Source of the DNA: Daphnia carinata
Lineage: Eukaryota; Arthropoda; Branchiopoda; Diplostraca; Daphniidae
Reading direction: 5' to 3'
Length of the DNA: 64,000 bases
NCBI RefSeq assembly: GCF_022539665.2
Contig: NC_081340.1
Span: 7,067,357 to 7,131,356 of the forward strand
Part shown: positions 12,901 through 25,959 of the stretch, in pieces
How positions within the stretch are numbered: the stretch's first letter is position 1
How the letters are laid out: the number at the start of each line of letters is the position of its first letter
Translations under genes and position numbers: made by a program
The notes under the pieces: generated by a model
Database searches by the model: none
What the model saw: only the letters and a program-made list of their open reading frames with translations
Told to the model about the DNA's origin: nothing

Positions 12901-15200
12901 TTTTTTTCTTAAGGTACAGAGTTCGCATTACATAGGTTGGCTATTTGGCTGGGGCCGCACTCAATGCCCTCGATTCAATGTTTCGTGTTAACACACGAAA
13001 GGCGAACAGTCTGACTAACATCCACAACGTCCTATAGAAAAAAAGGAAGGGCATATTTGGAACTCTTTTTTTCTTTTGGTTTGGATACTTTCTTCCCCGT
13101 CTGTATCGACTATACACACACACACAAAAAAAAACAACAGAACAAGGAAATATTACGTCTTGTTGCGAGTGTAGCTCGAGGGTTGCGGAGGGAAAAGTAT
13201 CGAAATCGCAAAGTAAACAACACGTTTGGGGCCGCTTAGTTTTCTTTTTTCGCAGTTGTGTGATGGATAAAGAACGGCGGAAAATGTTAAACCACCACAC
13301 GAACATGAATTTACGGTGAAAAAAAAAAAAAGAGGCAGAGTATAAAACATTTCATCCGAAAAATTGGAATTTCAAACTGAATGAAACAATCGATAAATTC
13401 TTATATATTTTTTTTTTTTTGCGAAATTTCAAAACGCACGCATTTGCCAAAAGTCGAATGCAATTGCACATTTACACGATTTATCGATTCCAAACGGATA
13501 ACTTTTTTAAAAGGACTAAACATAAAACAAAAAAGATCGGGCAAAACATTCCACAAAGTGGGTGTTGGAACGTGTCCAGCACAAAGTGTTGGCTAAAAAA
13601 AACAAACGATTCGTATAAACACGAAAGAGTGGGGGGAAAAAATGGCATTTTTGCGTATCTCTAGAAAGAATAAGAAAGAAAAATAAAGAAGAAACGACCA
13701 TCAGATTAGGTAAACGTAATTTTCGTGTTCTTTTCCGTATCTTGATGTACACACTTTTTAGGCTAATATAGCAAGGACGTGCCACCGTTTAACTTTCCCT
13801 GACGCCTACATCCTTCCTACCCCGAGCATCCGCATTTGATATTCATAAAAAAAAAAAAAAAAAAAAGAAACACACAAAAACCGTACGGAATTAATAATAC
13901 CCTTTCTCCCAGCGGAAGCCAAAGAAAGTCAATTTACCCCCCCCCCCCACCAACACATACACACAAAAGAGTGAAAACATAATAATACGATTAAGCAGCT
14001 GATTCGAGAGACGCGTAAACATGGTCGATATGTTTAGTGCAATCAAATGTGAAGTTTGTTTTGTTTTGTTTTTTTCTAAAATCAACATTCCCGACTGTGA
14101 TTTTCTATGAAACGATTCCAAACACGGAGACGGCGTTCCAGCGTCGTCCTAATCTCGTTGGCTGAGAAATAAGTCCAAAAATCACGACGCGCTTGTCTCA
14201 TTTGTCTGCGTTCCTACCGTTTTATCCCGTTTTTTTTTTTTTTTTTGTAAATAAAAATGACTATTCATTGACGGAGAGCAACGATTTCTCTTTTGCCAAA
14301 AATGCCGGTATCGCACGCCATCTATGGATAGGCATGTCAACTTGGAAGTGGCGATTCACGAAAAAAATAAGAAAACGGGAAGAAGTGGACGATGTTTTCA
14401 CGACCGGTGCGTCGTTTGTGTACATCACTCACGCGTTTATTATTGCACCAGCAAAACCACCCACTTGCCAGCACCACTGCGAACGCCAAACTAATCGTTG
14501 GAAGAAAAAAAAAAAAACAGACGTGCCAAAATGTTTAGATTTTTCAGACGATAAACCCCGCCCTATTAATAGTTACACTTCCTTTTTCATTATTTATTAT
14601 TGTAATCATCATTCTTTTTCGAAATCTCCTCGCCAAGCTTTAAATCACGAAATGTTTCCATATACTACGACAGTCGCCCATAATTCTCGACTTCCACCAA
14701 ACTGCGCTCCCTATTCCTTGCAGTCAGATAATTACACACGTATCGTTAATTACATAGCACAACGGTAGGCAGGGGATGGGAAGCGAATGTCTAATTATGT
14801 CCCGTCGTATCCAACGTCCACCTCTCCCTCAAGAACCAATTTCAGGCAAAGGTGTGTACAGTGTCCGTGTGTGTACATATACACACACACAGACACACAC
14901 ATGAATACAACATGGATATGTTGTGCGTTGTTGGCTCGGCGCCGAGTGTCTGCGTTAAACAGCGTCGCCCCACAGCGCTCGTGCCGTACACGGCAGAAGA
15001 ACACGGGAAGAGGCAAATGGATTGCGATGAAAAAGAAGAGCAGCTCTACGCTAGACACACATACACACTCTAGACTCCACTACCGCACATTGCTGCCACT
15101 ATAGAGTGGGAGGGCCGACACCGCTCGACCGTGAACGCGCGCGGACGAAGGCAGAGAGACCCGAATAAAAAAGATAAGAAAATAATAAAAAAAAAGAGAA
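9970..15200. other. Spacer between the KChIP copies
   Basis: About 5.2 kb with no recognised gene. It holds long A/T runs (for example 26 A at 11184-11209), C runs (13937-13948) and CA repeats near 14880. It should contain the 3' flank of copy A and the promoter region of copy B. The longest ORF, at 14193-14768, begins in a T run, is low-complexity and has no recognised domain. Confidence 0.5.
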
Positions 15201-15344
15201 AAGAAGAAAGCAAAAAGAGGACGACAACAGTGAAGCTTCTTCATTCGTGTTCCGAACCGTGTCGAGACCGGTCTGCTCTCCCGTCGCTCCCACCCTCAGT
15301 TTCATTGAAACACTTCCGACGTTCAAAAACCATCAAATTCTTAG

Positions 15345-15565
15345 GTAAGTCGTTGTTAATCTATAATCGACATTCATCAATCGATTAAGCTGTTAAGTGT
15401 TATAGCAATTTAAAAAAAAAAAAAAAAAGTTAGAACCTAATGGGCGTCGAAACTTTGTGTTCGCGTGATTGTTAGTTGTTTGAATTTTAAACGGCGCACT
15501 TCATTTGCTTTTTTTTGTTAGTTTTTTCTATTCTATCGGTTCGTGTTTTTTTTTTGTTGTTGCAG
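15345..15565 (+). other. Probable 5' leader intron of KChIP copy B
   Basis: A consensus donor (CTTAG then GTAAGT at 15345) and a pyrimidine-rich acceptor (TTTTTTTTTGTTGTTGCAG ending at 15565) define a 221-bp intron upstream of the copy B start codon. The exon before it contains TCAGTT at 15297, matching an arthropod initiator, but no TATA box is obvious. Transcript data would be needed to fix the start site. Confidence 0.5.
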
Positions 15566-15924
15566 AGTGAACGCGTGTTACACACCACAACTGACGAGTA
15601 AATTAAGCCATTCGATTTGCTGCCACGGGGCTAAGTAGAACGGTGGGAGAGAGAGAGAATAGCTGTCAATTGCAACTGCATCGATTGGGTGAGAACGACC
15701 GGACGACACGCACACAAAGCGCCAAAAAAAAACAAATCGAGGACGACATTCTGTAAAGAAAAAAAAAGAACGGGGGAACTACCGCCATCGTTTGTGTCCG
15801 CTGCTCTCTCAAGTTCTATCCATCAAAACGCAGACGAGTTAGAGATAAGAAGAAGAAGAAAAATATATATATAGGCGAAAAACAAGGAAAGAGAAAAGAA
15901 GACAACATCGAACGAACGGAGAAA

Positions 15925-18900
15925 ATGGCCAAGTATTTGAGACGCAGCTTCCGGCGAAAGAAGGAAGTCCGTTTTATGGGTAAGTCAATTTAAAAGAGCA
16001 GAATTTTCGTCTCTCGTAGAGAATGCATGAGCAGCTTTTAGGCTGGACGTATTTTCCCATTCCCCCCCAAAAGGAAATCGATTTCCTATTTCATCAAGTC
16101 CTCTCTCTTCGTCTACCTCGTCCCCGATGAACTACCTTTTCTTGTTGTTTGTTTACAATGCGATGTATTACCGCATCCCACAATGTCCGGAAGCAGTCGC
16201 ATTCGATCAACGATAAATATCGACGTATTATTAATCGCATTCAAATAAATCACAGGATAAAGACATGCCCCGCAATTTTTATTTGAAGGATCCCGTTCCC
16301 CTCTCTATAGACGAAACAAGTTTGACACAAGACTTTCGAATCCTTACCCGCCCAGTCGCTAGTTCCAGCCACCACGAACTTCCCTCTGAACAAATAACGA
16401 ACAAAAACAAAAGCTCGCAAATCGTTATAAAACCGAGTAGAAAATAATGTTCAACCAACTTTTGCGGCCAGTGGTCATTTTCAAAGGAAAATCTGCGTGA
16501 AAAATAAAAATAAAAACATAAACCCAATTTCATTTTTACGCTGGCACGTTTCGAGTGCTAGCCCGTTTCCAAGTGTTCACTTGCCTTACGGCTCTGCGTA
16601 ACTAGATGTCGTAATAAAAATAAAAAAAGAAGCTTTTCTTTTTAAATGTAAAAAAAAAATAAGGAAACGGGCGACGTACTCGCAAGTTGTTGGCGATTGC
16701 GTTTACATACGAGAGAACTGCTGTTCCAACATCAAACTCACATTGCATAGTAGTTACACAAGTTTGCTTCTGTACTACGGAAGCGGGCAAGCGAAAATAG
16801 GACGACCAGGGTACTGATGGTGGTTTTTTTTAAAAATAATGTCCTCGAAATAAATAAATAAGAAATCGGAAAACAACGTGAAACGGGCAAAAGGAGCGGA
16901 GCACAAAAAAAAATGGCGTGTACTTTTTAGGGTGGCCCGTTTTCATTATTGAAAATCATTCAAGCTCATGAACGACGGCTTTCGCTGATTTGCTCGAGGC
17001 TAACAGTCAGCGGCGTCGCAAGTACCACTCTATCCAAGCTTGACTGAAGTAAATTAATTATTTACAAGGAAAAAAAAAAGGGGGACCAATACTTCCGTAA
17101 AAGCCTTTCGCAATCAACGTGATGATTGAACAAGTACGCGTTCAAGATCAATAGAAATCATTTACCACCACCCCGTTTATTTAAGGCAATTCTCATAGAT
17201 TCTAATCACAAACACCAAACTGCTTTCAAATGAAAGTTTGGCAGAGGCAAACAACATCATCAATCGCTTAATGACCATCATGCAACCCCGCCCCCCGTCA
17301 GTTTAGCTGGAAAGAGTTAGGGATCTCACCCTATTTAGCATATCGAATGCAAGGCACATTGCAAGTGACGAAATGTTAAGTGACCTGACACAAAAGAATT
17401 CTCTACTTGTATTTTAACACGACGCAACGCTACAGTGGCAATGAATCTAGCGTGTCTGTTATTGACTCGCTCTTGATGTCTACCGCCGTCCCGCGTCCTT
17501 TTCTTGCTCTATTTGCTCGTGTACTACCGCTCCATGGTCAGAAACGCGCGGGCAAAAAAAAAAAAAAAAAAGATAGAAAAGTAAATACGACGGAACAAAG
17601 AAAAACATGTGCTCCAACCCCCGTCAAATTGCAAATAAAAAGCTTCAGAACAAGAGCAGCCCAGAGACTTGATCAAACAATTGCAAAAATGGTATCCGTG
17701 CGCGTTTCGCATAAAACTTGACGATTCCTTGTGTCGGTAAAGAAAAAAAAAAGCGGGAACCAAACGGGGTAGTAAAACGAAACAACTTCAAAGAAACCAA
17801 GGCTCGATGTCGCGTAGAATTCCAAACGAAAAAATAAGAACATTTTTTCGAAGAATAAAAAATGGCAAAGCGTCTTTTCACGAAAATCTCAATAACTATC
17901 TATTCGGCAACAGAAAATAAGGCGACATAAATAGGATCATTTCTTCACGCTTTCACCACTAACGAATCATATGAACGTTCATTCAATCGTATCGTGGTCA
18001 GACTATCGATACAGCAATTCCCCTCACAATTTTCCATACGTTTTTCTTCGCTATTTACACGTGACTCCACGAGAAAGAGGAAGAAAGACGCGGATATCTT
18101 GATCAATCCCTCCCTGACGCTACTGTCTGTCTCAGCCGCTACAACCAACCAAAAAAAAAGGTTCGCATTTTCGGCCGAAAATATAAATCAATCGCCCCCA
18201 TTCCTTTTTTTGGTTGAAAAGATCCCGCGTTTATCTCCAGCCAACCACCAGCGAGCAACCCCCTCAATAAAGAACTCCGGGGAGTTGATTATGGTTTTAC
18301 GGTAGATCGAGGAACGCAAGCGAGCACAACTCCTTCCTCCTCACCGTTCTCTCTTTTTGCCCAACTAAAAGATGTAATGTGTGCCTCAGTCTACAGTATA
18401 ATAGTTATCGAAGAGAAATCGATCGATGTCGTGTGCACACAATACCTCCCCCCGCCCCCGTGTCATCTCGCCTATTGTTTTGGGGGGTAGAAAAACAAGA
18501 AATGGAAAGCCGCAAAACGCGAGTAGTATTGAACACCTTGTTAGCGCATCTGTCTTATTGTGGACGCTAGTTATACCTACACCCAATTTCGCGTTGTTTG
18601 TCGCCACGTTACTATCCCCCCCCCCCCACTGTGTCTGCTACACATAGTCACGTAAAAAGAGCAGGAAATGTCGACAGAGCTAATCAATGTAATGGAAAAG
18701 AAAAAAAAAGGGTAACAACCACGCCCGTGGCCTCTTTTCGATGTGTCACGTAACACGACAAGCTTCAACAGCCTAATAACTTTGGCGTAATGCAAACCGA
18801 ACTGTTTTGGCCTCAGTCAAGAGACACATACGGTGCGAATGACGCAACAAAAAAAAGGTGAAACACATTAAAAACAGGTGCGCGAGGGCCCTTTCGGGAC

Positions 18901-21900
18901 GTGAAAGCGATTCGTCTTCTTTTTTTAAACAATTGAATCGTAAAGTTTGCTCGTATTACTCCATCACATCGGGTAGTAAAAGACGAAAGAAAAATGTGAA
19001 TACGATCCATCAGATGCAACCGTAAAAACTTGAGCATTTTCATACCATCGTTTCGGTTAGGAGGCAAAAGTTGAGGACAGATAGAAAACAAAAATCTTCA
19101 ATATATCGCAGAGCTCTTATAGCATGGAATATCTATGTATATAAAAAAAAAAGGAGGGGGACTAGTGTAGTCGAAGGGAGAATTGTAAATGGGATGTATC
19201 CATCATTAAACAATTCGAGTATGGCAAGGGGAAAAGCTCCCGCACGCAGCTGATGCCATACCGACTTTTTGGCGAACATCGTCATTCATGATTTATGCTA
19301 GACCATTCAATCTTTAATAGTAGCCTCTCCCTCTCTATCTTGGATATATATATATAAATGTAATATTAACTCACAACAGTGGCAGCTAAATCACAAGATG
19401 GGAAAGGGGGTAAATGTAGGAAGGCTAAAAACAGACGAAAAGGAAGGGGAAGATTTCATTTTCACGTAAATTATTGGAAGCCTGCGAGACGCAAAAGTCG
19501 ATTATCCCACACACTCATCGCCAACTGTTATAAATAATAATCGCTATAGCCCCTGGGATGAAGTGGGGAGGGAAAGGGATACTTAAAAGATAGGAGTAGC
19601 ACATCAGGGCCATTAAAGAATTTCTTCTTTTTCTATGGATAATAGACACAGCGCAACTGTTCAACGATGAAGAGACGTGGCAAGATACGGAGAGAAAGGA
19701 AAAAACATTGCTACGTAAAAGGAATGACATTAATGCGAATCAAACTGTTCTTCGTATTTACATCAAAATGATGTGGATCTAAAAGCGCTTCCTGTTTCAA
19801 TGCATTACATTCCTATAATTTGTTTTTATCGCCATTCAACCATTTTCATTAAAAAGAAAAAACGAATCAAATGTCTGGAGATATTCGTCAAATTTCGCGC
19901 ATGGATGAAACACGAGCCAAACAATATTGTGCGCACAATATTTTAATTAAAAACGCCTGATGTTACACGCAAATAAAAATAAATAATTTCTACCGCATCC
20001 ATCTCGCCCCTCATAATAATAACGGGAAAAAAGCGGGAACGGGAGGGAACAACGTTTTGGCTACATATAAGCAGCGTGATACGTCAGTGTGTACACACAC
20101 ACACACCCTATATAGCACTGCGCATAGCTCCAATCTCTTTTGATCTCTTTGAACCTTCGGATATATATATGTGTGTGTGTGTGTATACATGTATATACCC
20201 TTTCTTTCTCTTGAGCTTCTGGGCTGCCCCTGTTCCTTTGTAGAAGCAAAATGCAGACCGTAACCTGGTAAATTGAAAAGACCGCCAAGGCTTCCTCTTC
20301 TCTCCTCCCAGCCCCTATACTCTGTGCTTCTTTCCCCCCCCTTTCCCCCCCCCCCCCCATGACGACGACACACGGGAACGAACGTCAATGTCGACGCATC
20401 GATCGCACGAATTTTCGGCTGTTGATGTACAAGTAAAGCCAAAGATGGAGGGCGAAAGGAGGAAATGGAGGGCTCAGCATCTCTACTTTCAATTTCTTTT
20501 GAAAAAAGCCCCACCTTGTGTGCACGAGCGACGTTTCCATCCGATCCGTTAGTCAATGTAGAAAAGCAAAAATAATATTCGTTTTTTCATTGGACGCCAA
20601 TATTTATACCTGTATCAGGTTACCTAGGCTACCCTTCTCATTTTCCCTGTTCATCCCTACACGTACATTGTGTCAAACTGTTACACAACTGTTGGTTTTT
20701 TGTACAGGAAGTGCTGAACACGAAGATGGGGACAGCCCTACGCCGCGCTACCGACCCGACGGCATCGACGCCCTTTGCAAAGCTACTGGTTAATAGACAT
20801 AAAAAAAAAACATTTGCTCATTTTACGAATATTATTCTTGTTTAGGATTCAGTCGTAAGGAGCTGCAGTTGATGTACCGCAGTTTCAAACAGGTAATGGA
20901 GAAAAATAATTTAATTCAAACTATTTCAATCGAACCAATCTCTTGCCAATTTTCGAACTTCAATCGTCTCTTCACAATTTTTCAATCGCGTTTTTTTTTA
21001 ATTTCTATTTCCATCGAAAAATGAAATGGCATGAAAATGGTTTTTCGATCGAAGAGAATCTGTTCAAACGGGCAACACATTCTCATCATGCGCCAGTACC
21101 TTTTTTTTTTTTAAACCAGAGTTCCAATCTTAGCGATAGCAATCGACGTCACGATTCTCGCATAAGTGCGGGGCAGGGGTAAAAAGGTCGATGGTTTTTT
21201 TTCAAAAGTATATAAATACATTTTTATGCTGAAGAGCCGACTAAAACTACTGTACTCTAAAAGCAAACAATAAAAACAAATCAGGCTGGCCTAAGGGGAT
21301 ATTGGGAGAGTTCAACTCACGTTGACCGCTAGTTCCAGCATCCCACGACTTCTGTTCCTTTTGTTTGCCCTAACGAGTGTTTGTGTGTTCAACCGACAGT
21401 AAATGATTGAGTCATTTGGAACTGACGGCGGGAAGTGCTCGTTTGAACTTCACTTTTTTACTGTTTTGAGTGGCATTTTTTTTTTTTCTTTTCTCGGGAT
21501 GCTTTCAAGAGACGGTAGAAAGGCAAGAGAAACCCATCAAGTTATTTCTGTAACATTTTCAATGTGTAGGAATGTCCGACCGGGACGGTGAACGAGGCCA
21601 CTTTCAAGCGCATTTACACCCACTTCTTCCCGTATGGAGGTAAAGACATTATTCGCGCTACGCTAAAAGCAAAAAAAAAAAAAAAAAAAGAAGACATTTT
21701 CACCCATTTCGAATTTTTTTTTCTTTTGCAGATGTTTCTCCTTACGCACACTGCGTGTTTCGGGCGTTCGACATTCGTCATAACGGGGTCATCAACTTTG
21801 AGGTAAGCGCGTTCAAAGCTGCGTATCAATTCTACGAATACTTTAAAAAGCATGGTGAATTTTGACGTTAAAACAAACGAGCCAGAATGCCTGGGATCTC

Positions 21901-24900
21901 AAGGCCGTCTATAAATTGAGAAAAAAAAACAAACAGGGGTTCCATCATTTACGGAATAAGGTTGTCAGAGAAAATCACGACCTATCTCTATGTCTCCCGG
22001 CATTATTTATGCAAAACAGATAACTTGAGCGCACAACTTTCCGAGCCAAAAACCCAGAACGAGGTACAACGAAGAGCAATCGATGATTGAAAGTTTCAAC
22101 CGTTCCATCTCGAGCGTTGGTTTAAATTTCGGGTACTCGAACGCGAGTAAGAAACCCACCTTTCACGCACCCCACCCTCCATCAAGTAGCATAGCTTAAC
22201 GAAACGTTCCTACTGCGTCTGTTTTGATTGGTTAGATGAAGAAGGGGGGGGGGGGCAAAGAGACACTTGAGCAATCCACTCGTCATTCTACCATGCATCC
22301 ATTTGACATTCGAATAACTCCTTGTTGACATTTCAATTAAAAACAAACGACAAGTCATTAACCTATTTTTGTTTGGCCCAACTCGCTACGACATTCTTCA
22401 CTTCAAATGACTTTTCAAAATAGAAACGTGTAAACAAATCCAAAAGATTTTCCACGCAAAACAAAAAAAATTGCGTGAATATTAATGTTACGTTATACCC
22501 TGTTGCAAATGCGCCAGAGGATTAGCAAGTAGACGAACGTGGGCGCAACTGTTTAGACGGGTTAGAGGATTGCTTCAGTCCACCCAATTAGAACACGCTC
22601 GACGATCGTCGGGATTAATAGCAAAACAAACAAGAGCAACAAGAATGACACGACAGCAAGGAATAGAACACGAAAAAAAAAAAACAAAGATGCCTTTCCC
22701 AGATGATGGTCCAAGTTCATTTTGACGCTTTACGTTCAGTTCGTCCTTGTTGCTTTCAGCCGATCAATATGACTCCCGCGGAACTCGCCAACACTTTGCC
22801 TCTAACCATCAACGGTATCCCCCCCTTACTACATCTAGACACGATGTGCCGTGTTAAAAAGACAAAACTATAAGAAAGACAGGGGGGAAAAAAAGATGGC
22901 GACCATAAAGATTTTCCCTTGTGCCTAGGTCAGAAATGATAGCAACAGCGGCCTAACCGATCCGATCGCCGAACTGTTTGCACAAGGGTCCTTCTATAAA
23001 TATCTATACAGAACAGCAGCTAAAACTCGCTCGTGAAACACAAACATCCAATCAAGCGATTCGTTTTTAGTCTTTTTTTTATGCTTGCCCTACACGCATC
23101 CATGTAATGGGGCCTCTCTCAATTCAGCAAAAACAACAAAAGAAAATCGTTTGTGAAGACCGTGGGAAGAACTTTCGGTGTGGTTAGTCAAAACTTTTGA
23201 TTTATTTTTCTTACCAAATGAAATTGGAAGGAATGAAATAAAAGTTTTGAACTGCAAATGAATTTCGAACATTAAAAGAGATTGACAAGAAACCCCGCCC
23301 TTTTCTTCCCTTAACAATATGAGAAACTATAGTAGGGGCCACCTGATTGGTCCGAAAAGTTGTGCCAGTGTTGTAACCCAGTGTTTGGGTTTCCTTTTTA
23401 AATAAAATAAAATAAAGAAGTAACTACTACCACTATGACGGGTGGTGGTATTAAAACGATAAAAAAAAAGACGAAAAGAAGGATTTAAGCCGAAGATGAG
23501 CACACACAGACACACAAGTGACAGTTTCTTGGCCCGTCTTGAGCTTTCAAATGCAAACAGTTTCGACTGTGATATGTCAGCAGCTGTCTGCACATCGTTA
23601 ACCTAAAAAACTATTCAAAGTCCTTTTCCGAGAAATGTCGACTTACAGAGCTCGCGGTGATTTTACGAAAAAAAGTTCGACATGACGCAAAAAAGAAAAA
23701 CAAAAAATGAATTTAAAATTTGTTCTTTTTTAAAAGGATTTGGTGCTGGGAGTATCATCGCTGTCACGGGGATCAGTGCCGGATAAATTACGTTGGTAAG
23801 TCAATTAGCGACATCTCTCATTAAAAAAAGAAAGAGTGCGATTGATTGGATTCTAACGCCATCTACAAATAAACATGCCTTCATGATCGCCCTTTCCTCC
23901 GTACGTGTGGTGAATAACAGGGTGTTCACACTGTACGACGCCGATGGCGATGGAGTCATCAGCCGAGGTGAATTGCGAGACGTTGTCATGGCCGTACATC
24001 GACTCAGTCCTCACGGTAAGAGAAAATATCAATCAAAAAGATTCCATAGTCGTCTCCATGACAAAATATCAAATGAAAGGAAAAGTTTGAGCTACAGGGC
24101 AATAGGGTTAGTAACACGGTGTTGAAGGCAAGTCACGTTACATCGGCAAGAGCTGCTGTCGGGGGAGATTGGCACTACGTGGGCGTGTCAAGAGACTAAT
24201 GCAGACACACACACACACAACATAATCACACTGACGGTTTTCTGAAGAAGCAAACCCTATTCCCAACACTATCATACGGTTGGAAATGATGTTTCCTTCG
24301 GTTTTCAGATCGACATTTGGCAGGGGAATTGGAAAAAAAATTTAGTTGAAAACAACATTTTGATTTCAGAAAAAAAGGACAACTGCGTACGAAAAAGCGA
24401 ATGCGAGCCAAAGAGAACGTGGTACCATTGGCATGGATGTCAGAGACAGACGGAATTAGATTGATCGTATTGAAAACACGAGTTGAAAGAAGGATGAAAA
24501 TGTGTCACTCGAGATAATATGACCAATACGAAATCACACACGAGACAGATTTTTACAATCCAGTTGACGAAACTGGAATGGGGCCCACAAAAACCTAAAA
24601 ACAAAATGTCTGCTGGCATTTTGTTATCGATCCGGTGATAAAAACATGGCAGGGATTTTCTTTTTTGTCCAAATGTCTTCTGCATGACAGATATTTCTTT
24701 TTCTACCTCCCATAATGAATGTCTTCATTATTCGATCACACGGCTAATTCGTATGCATCTTCCCAAAACTATAGGCAATCTACTGTCGAGTAAAACGATT
24801 CCTGAATTGATGCCCAGTCCTTCAGCCGCCAACTCAGCAGCCGCCATGGCCGAGCGCAGAAATCATGAAATGATCGCTGAACGCCACGCTGATCGCATCT

Positions 24901-25959
24901 TTCAGGTAATATAAGCTTACCAATCTAATCACCCAGCAAACACGTGCATAATGGCCACACACAAAAAACACGATAAAAATTGCAAGGGGGTCACTTACTA
25001 CTTTCAGCCAGGCTCGTTTTCCTCCAGGTCGTCTGTGTCTTGTAATCAAAAGCTTCGATTTACTTCGGATCAGCCTTCTTTTTCATGGATTCATCTGGAT
25101 GTGAAGTAGGCCCGTTGAAACGTGCAAACGTAATGGCCTGTAGACGGGAATCCACACAGCAGGTTGAAAACTTCTTGCGAAAAAACCGTAGACATGTTGG
25201 TTTTGAAAAAAAAAACGTTGCACGTTTGCTTTAATTTGATTCCGGTTCGCAATTGCAAAAAATGTGAATCAACATTTTTGTGGATTCTTTCATGAAATGA
25301 ATATGGGGAAAAAAAATTTATTTTTACCTGTCAGATTTTAATAGTGGGACACAAAGCAAATTAGTAGAATACTTTAAAATTAGAAAACGTAATCCATGTT
25401 GATTGACGCCGAAAGGGATCTGGCAATTATATTCGTCTGCTTGAGATGTTTATTACGCTCGGTTCAACAGGAATTTAATCAGGCCTCTAACCTGCCTTGG
25501 CTGTACTTTTTAAACTATTAAAGGAAACTTTCCTCGAATGATGAACAAAAAAAAAACCGTAAAAGCAGAACTAGGGCTTGGTATTACTCTTCACTGCACA
25601 GGCAAATGAAATGCTTTTGTTTCATTTGTGAAAAGCCCCCCCCAGACGCGAAAGAATTTTAGCACAAAAGCAAGCTCAAGATTAATAGTAGCACGAGGAT
25701 AACTCATTGTTTACCCCTAAGTCAGTGCTGTCGGATACAAAATTGGGAAAAAGAAAAAGCTTAACCTTTGTTTCGCCAAATGACAGAAACTCGATATCAA
25801 CTGCGACGGACAAGTCACGTGGGATGAATTCCTGGAGACATGTACCAAGGTACGACATTCTTTTTTAAACTGACAACTGCTGGAAATAATTTCATAGTTA
25901 CTGTTGAATAGGACGAGACAATTGCCAACACCATGGCCAATATGGACGTTGCCCTTTGA
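15925..25959 (+). CDS. KChIP: Kv channel-interacting protein-like calcium sensor, copy B
   Basis: Ten coding exons: 15925..15979, 20708..20788, 20846..20892, 21570..21639, 21732..21802, 23737..23795, 23921..24015, 24775..24905, 25787..25849 and 25912..25959, giving 239 residues with every phase consistent. The N-terminus is short and very basic (MAKYLRRSFRRKKEVRF). Features of the family are FSRKELQLMYRSFKQ, the ECPTG motif of the inactive EF-hand 1, a degenerate EF-hand 2 (98-109), and canonical EF-hands 3 (134-145, DADGDGVISRGE) and 4 (206-217, DINCDGQVTWDE). The linker between EF-hands 3 and 4 is longer than in vertebrate KChIPs and Ala/Ser/Pro-rich. The ATG sits in a good context (GAAAATGG). 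The first intron is 4.7 kb. Junction phases match copy A, except for an extra 57-bp intron at 20789..20845. Kv4 partnership is inferred from the family. Confidence 0.93.

Noticed and set aside
14193-14768. Plus-strand ORF of 191 codons
   Set aside because: It starts in a T run, has a biased low-complexity composition, and shows no domain or splice partner. It lies in the spacer upstream of KChIP copy B.
20011-20556. Minus-strand ORF of 181 codons in intron 1 of KChIP copy B
   Set aside because: It runs through CA/TA repeats and a poly-C tract, with no recognisable protein features.
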